A stretch of DNA of 64,000 nt from assembly GCA_964372145.1 (NCBI GenBank), contig CAYJPM010000001.1:1-64000 (forward strand), given 5' to 3'. Made by a program: the position numbers and the translations under genes. This document shows, piece after piece, positions 62,707-64,000 of this stretch (its first letter is position 1; every line of letters begins with the position of its first letter). This stretch comes from CAKOSP01 sp964372145 (lineage in GTDB: Bacteria; Bacillota_I; Bacilli_A; RF39; UBA660). Below the pieces are notes generated by a model. It searched no databases. It was not told the DNA's origin and saw only the letters and a list, made by a program, of their open reading frames with translations.

Positions 62707-63854
62707 TCATTATCATTATCATCATCGTTATCGTCATTATCATCACGATCATCATCGTCATCATTATCATTGTCATCATTGTCATCGCGATCATCATCAT
62801 CATTATCATCGTCATCATTGTCATCATTGTTGTCATCACGATCATCATCATTATCATCGTCATCATTATCATCATTGTTGTCATCACGATCATCATCATT
62901 ATCATCATTTAAATCATCATAATAATCATCATTTACTTCAACTTCTTTTTTTACAATAGAATTAGATAATACATCATATTCATATTCATATTTATTATTT
63001 ACTGTTTCAAATTCAATTTCAAAAATAATTTGTTTATCTTCAACTTCAACATCGAAATCATAATCAATTAATTCACTTTCTAAAACATTTGCATCAGCTA
63101 AAACTATTTTTTTAACACCATCTTCAGAAACTAAAACTTCAGCAGTTTGTTCACCATCTTGATTAAAGTTACCGCTTAATATTCTACTTAATTCAGAAGT
63201 AGATAATTCTATTAAATCTTCAATATCTATATCGTCATATATACTAACTATTTTTTTTATAAGTTCCATTTTACCAACTGATATATTATATTTTTCAGCT
63301 TCTTTATCATTATCATCTTCATACTCTACATTGATAATTGATGAATTAATATTATTTCCAGCTAGATATTTTTCAATAATTAATGTTAATTCTTCTTTAA
63401 TATTTTTAGATTCATTACTATCATCAATTGAAAGTAAAACAGAATTATTTTCTTCAGTTATATAACCATGTTTAATTAATTCAGCAAGTAACATTTCAGT
63501 AGATTCTTCTACAGTCATACCTTCTAAATTTAAATTTTTAAGTAATTCGTTAGCATCATTATTTATTGCATCAATATCTGATAACTTACCATTTTTAAAT
63601 TCTAGTTCAAAACTAGGATTTACATCAAGTGTAACAGTAGTAACATCAGCACTAGTTAAATATACTACTCCAAAAGCTGCTGCCACTAACCCAGCACTAA
63701 GTGACGATAACCATATTATTTTATTTTTCTTTTCTTTTTCCATAATTAAAATTTCTCCCTCATTGTTTTTTATTTTATTTTTAATAATGGAAAAATCAGA
63801 TTCAATTAAATTTTCACATTCATTATTAATTTGTTTTTTTAAATTAGTTCTCAT
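62703..63854 (-). CDS. RsgI-like membrane anti-sigma factor with Asp-rich tail
   Basis: 383 residues. A cytosolic N-terminus (1-45) should bind the sigma factor. A membrane helix lies at about 47-67, and then comes the extracytoplasmic RsgI-type domain: TLDVNPSFELEFKNGKL with the Asn79-Pro80 pair, ELIKHGYITEENNSVLL, and KYNISVGKMELIKKI. Residues about 310-383 form a tail almost only of Asp, Asn and Arg (DDNDDDRDDNND type). Its start overlaps the stop of the sigma gene (ATGA), so they are coupled. In clostridia RsgI proteins sense extracellular ligands through their C-terminal domain. Confidence 0.85.
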   Translation of the reverse strand: MRTNLKKQINNECENLIESDFSIIKNKIKNNEGEILIMEKEKKNKIIWLSSLSAGLVAAAFGVVYLTSADVTTVTLDVNPSFELEFKNGKLSDIDAINNDANELLKNLNLEGMTVEESTEMLLAELIKHGYITEENNSVLLSIDDSNESKNIKEELTLIIEKYLAGNNINSSIINVEYEDDNDKEAEKYNISVGKMELIKKIVSIYDDIDIEDLIELSTSELSRILSGNFNQDGEQTAEVLVSEDGVKKIVLADANVLESELIDYDFDVEVEDKQIIFEIEFETVNNKYEYEYDVLSNSIVKKEVEVNDDYYDDLNDDNDDDRDDNNDDNDDDDNDDDRDDNNDDNDDDDNDDDDRDDNDDNDNDDDDDRDDNDDNDDDNDND

Positions 63855-64000
63855 TTTCCACCATCCTTATATTTTTCACGAACTTTTTTAATAGTTCTAT
63901 GATACTTAGAGAGTACTGTAGATAATTTTAAATTCATGAGATTAGCTATTTCTTTAAATTTAAAATCATCTATAGTAGATAACATAAATATTTGTCTTTC
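63851..64000 (-). CDS. ECF/SigI-type RNA polymerase sigma factor, C-terminal end only
   Basis: The last 49 codons are visible: ERQIFMLSTIDDFKFKEIA, NLMNLKLSTVLSKYHRTI, then KKVREKYKDGGK and a TGA. That is a sigma region 4 helix-turn-helix (EIA..., STVLSKYHR). The gene is cut by the window edge, and its promoter and region 2 are not seen. It is translationally coupled to the RsgI-like gene. Confidence 0.85.
   Translation of the reverse strand, partial: ERQIFMLSTIDDFKFKEIANLMNLKLSTVLSKYHRTIKKVREKYKDGGK

Noticed and set aside
62693..62908. Met-rich frame overlapping the anti-sigma tail
   Set aside because: It is a frame-shifted reading of GAT/AAT codon repeats; it has no ribosome site and no plausible protein.
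1..64000. Wall-less mollicute with TGA as tryptophan
   Set aside because: Two class B PBPs, murC, murI and a walled-cell division cluster are present. TGA ends ftsK and the sigma gene, and TGG encodes Trp.

Overview
The window is very AT-rich DNA (roughly a quarter G+C) with standard bacterial gene signals. It has AGGAGG-type ribosome sites, sigma-A promoters with 17-base spacers, and TGA used as a stop (for example in ftsK and in the sigma factor at the right edge). Together with mraZ-rsmH-ftsL-PBP, murC, murI, cotJ genes, CNNM/CBS and GGDEF proteins, this suggests an uncultured, anaerobic, low-GC Bacillota of the Bacilli/RF39-like gut type. It keeps a peptidoglycan wall, unlike true mollicutes. 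That taxonomic reading is inference. Three runs of N (10, 100 and 100 bases) show a draft, probably metagenome-derived, assembly.

Layout. 1-4.1 kb: a class B PBP cut by the window edge, an unknown protein, and a Trp-rich surface protein split by a frameshift. 4.2-8.9 kb: pflB-pflA, then a GGDEF protein and a CNNM/CBS membrane protein, all leftward. 9-11.6 kb: a large HExxH protein. 11.6-16.7 kb: mraZ-rsmH-ftsL-PBP-PAP2 with an MraZ operator, preceded by yceD-rpmF. 16.8-26.1 kb: six tandem paralogous membrane-anchored surface proteins, most with a glycine-rich (ALK/LTK-like) C-terminal domain. 26.1-30.5 kb: tldE/tldD, a CotJA-CotJB fusion with CotJC catalase, and an exported protein. 30.6-35.2 kb: ftsK, a membrane-anchored protein, trmL, and a uracil permease. 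35.3-35.8 kb: a five-tRNA operon. 35.9-45.2 kb: a compact UvrD-like helicase, typA, a divergent ClpX-like ATPase, an RNA methyltransferase, murC, an HD protein with tRNA-Arg, a DUF1003 protein, murI, and tRNA-Pro/Arg. 45.3-52.3 kb: a P-type Ca2+ ATPase, small membrane proteins, a phosphohexomutase, and signal peptidase I. 52.4-57.5 kb: two large exported adhesin-like proteins, each interrupted by a 100-N gap in a repeat. 57.6-64 kb: deoD, a heterodimeric ABC exporter, a SanA/YdcF protein, and an RsgI-like anti-sigma with the end of its sigma factor.

The main themes are cell-wall synthesis and division, fermentation through formate, and a large investment in exported or surface proteins. The most interesting signals are these. 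(1) The upstream regions of the surface-protein paralogs carry a relic of the 3' end of tldE, which records how the array was made. (2) In several places the -35 element lies inside the preceding gene's terminator and the U-tract forms the promoter spacer. (3) CotJA and CotJB are fused. (4) A ClpX paralog has a changed Walker B motif but keeps a possible ClpP-binding loop.
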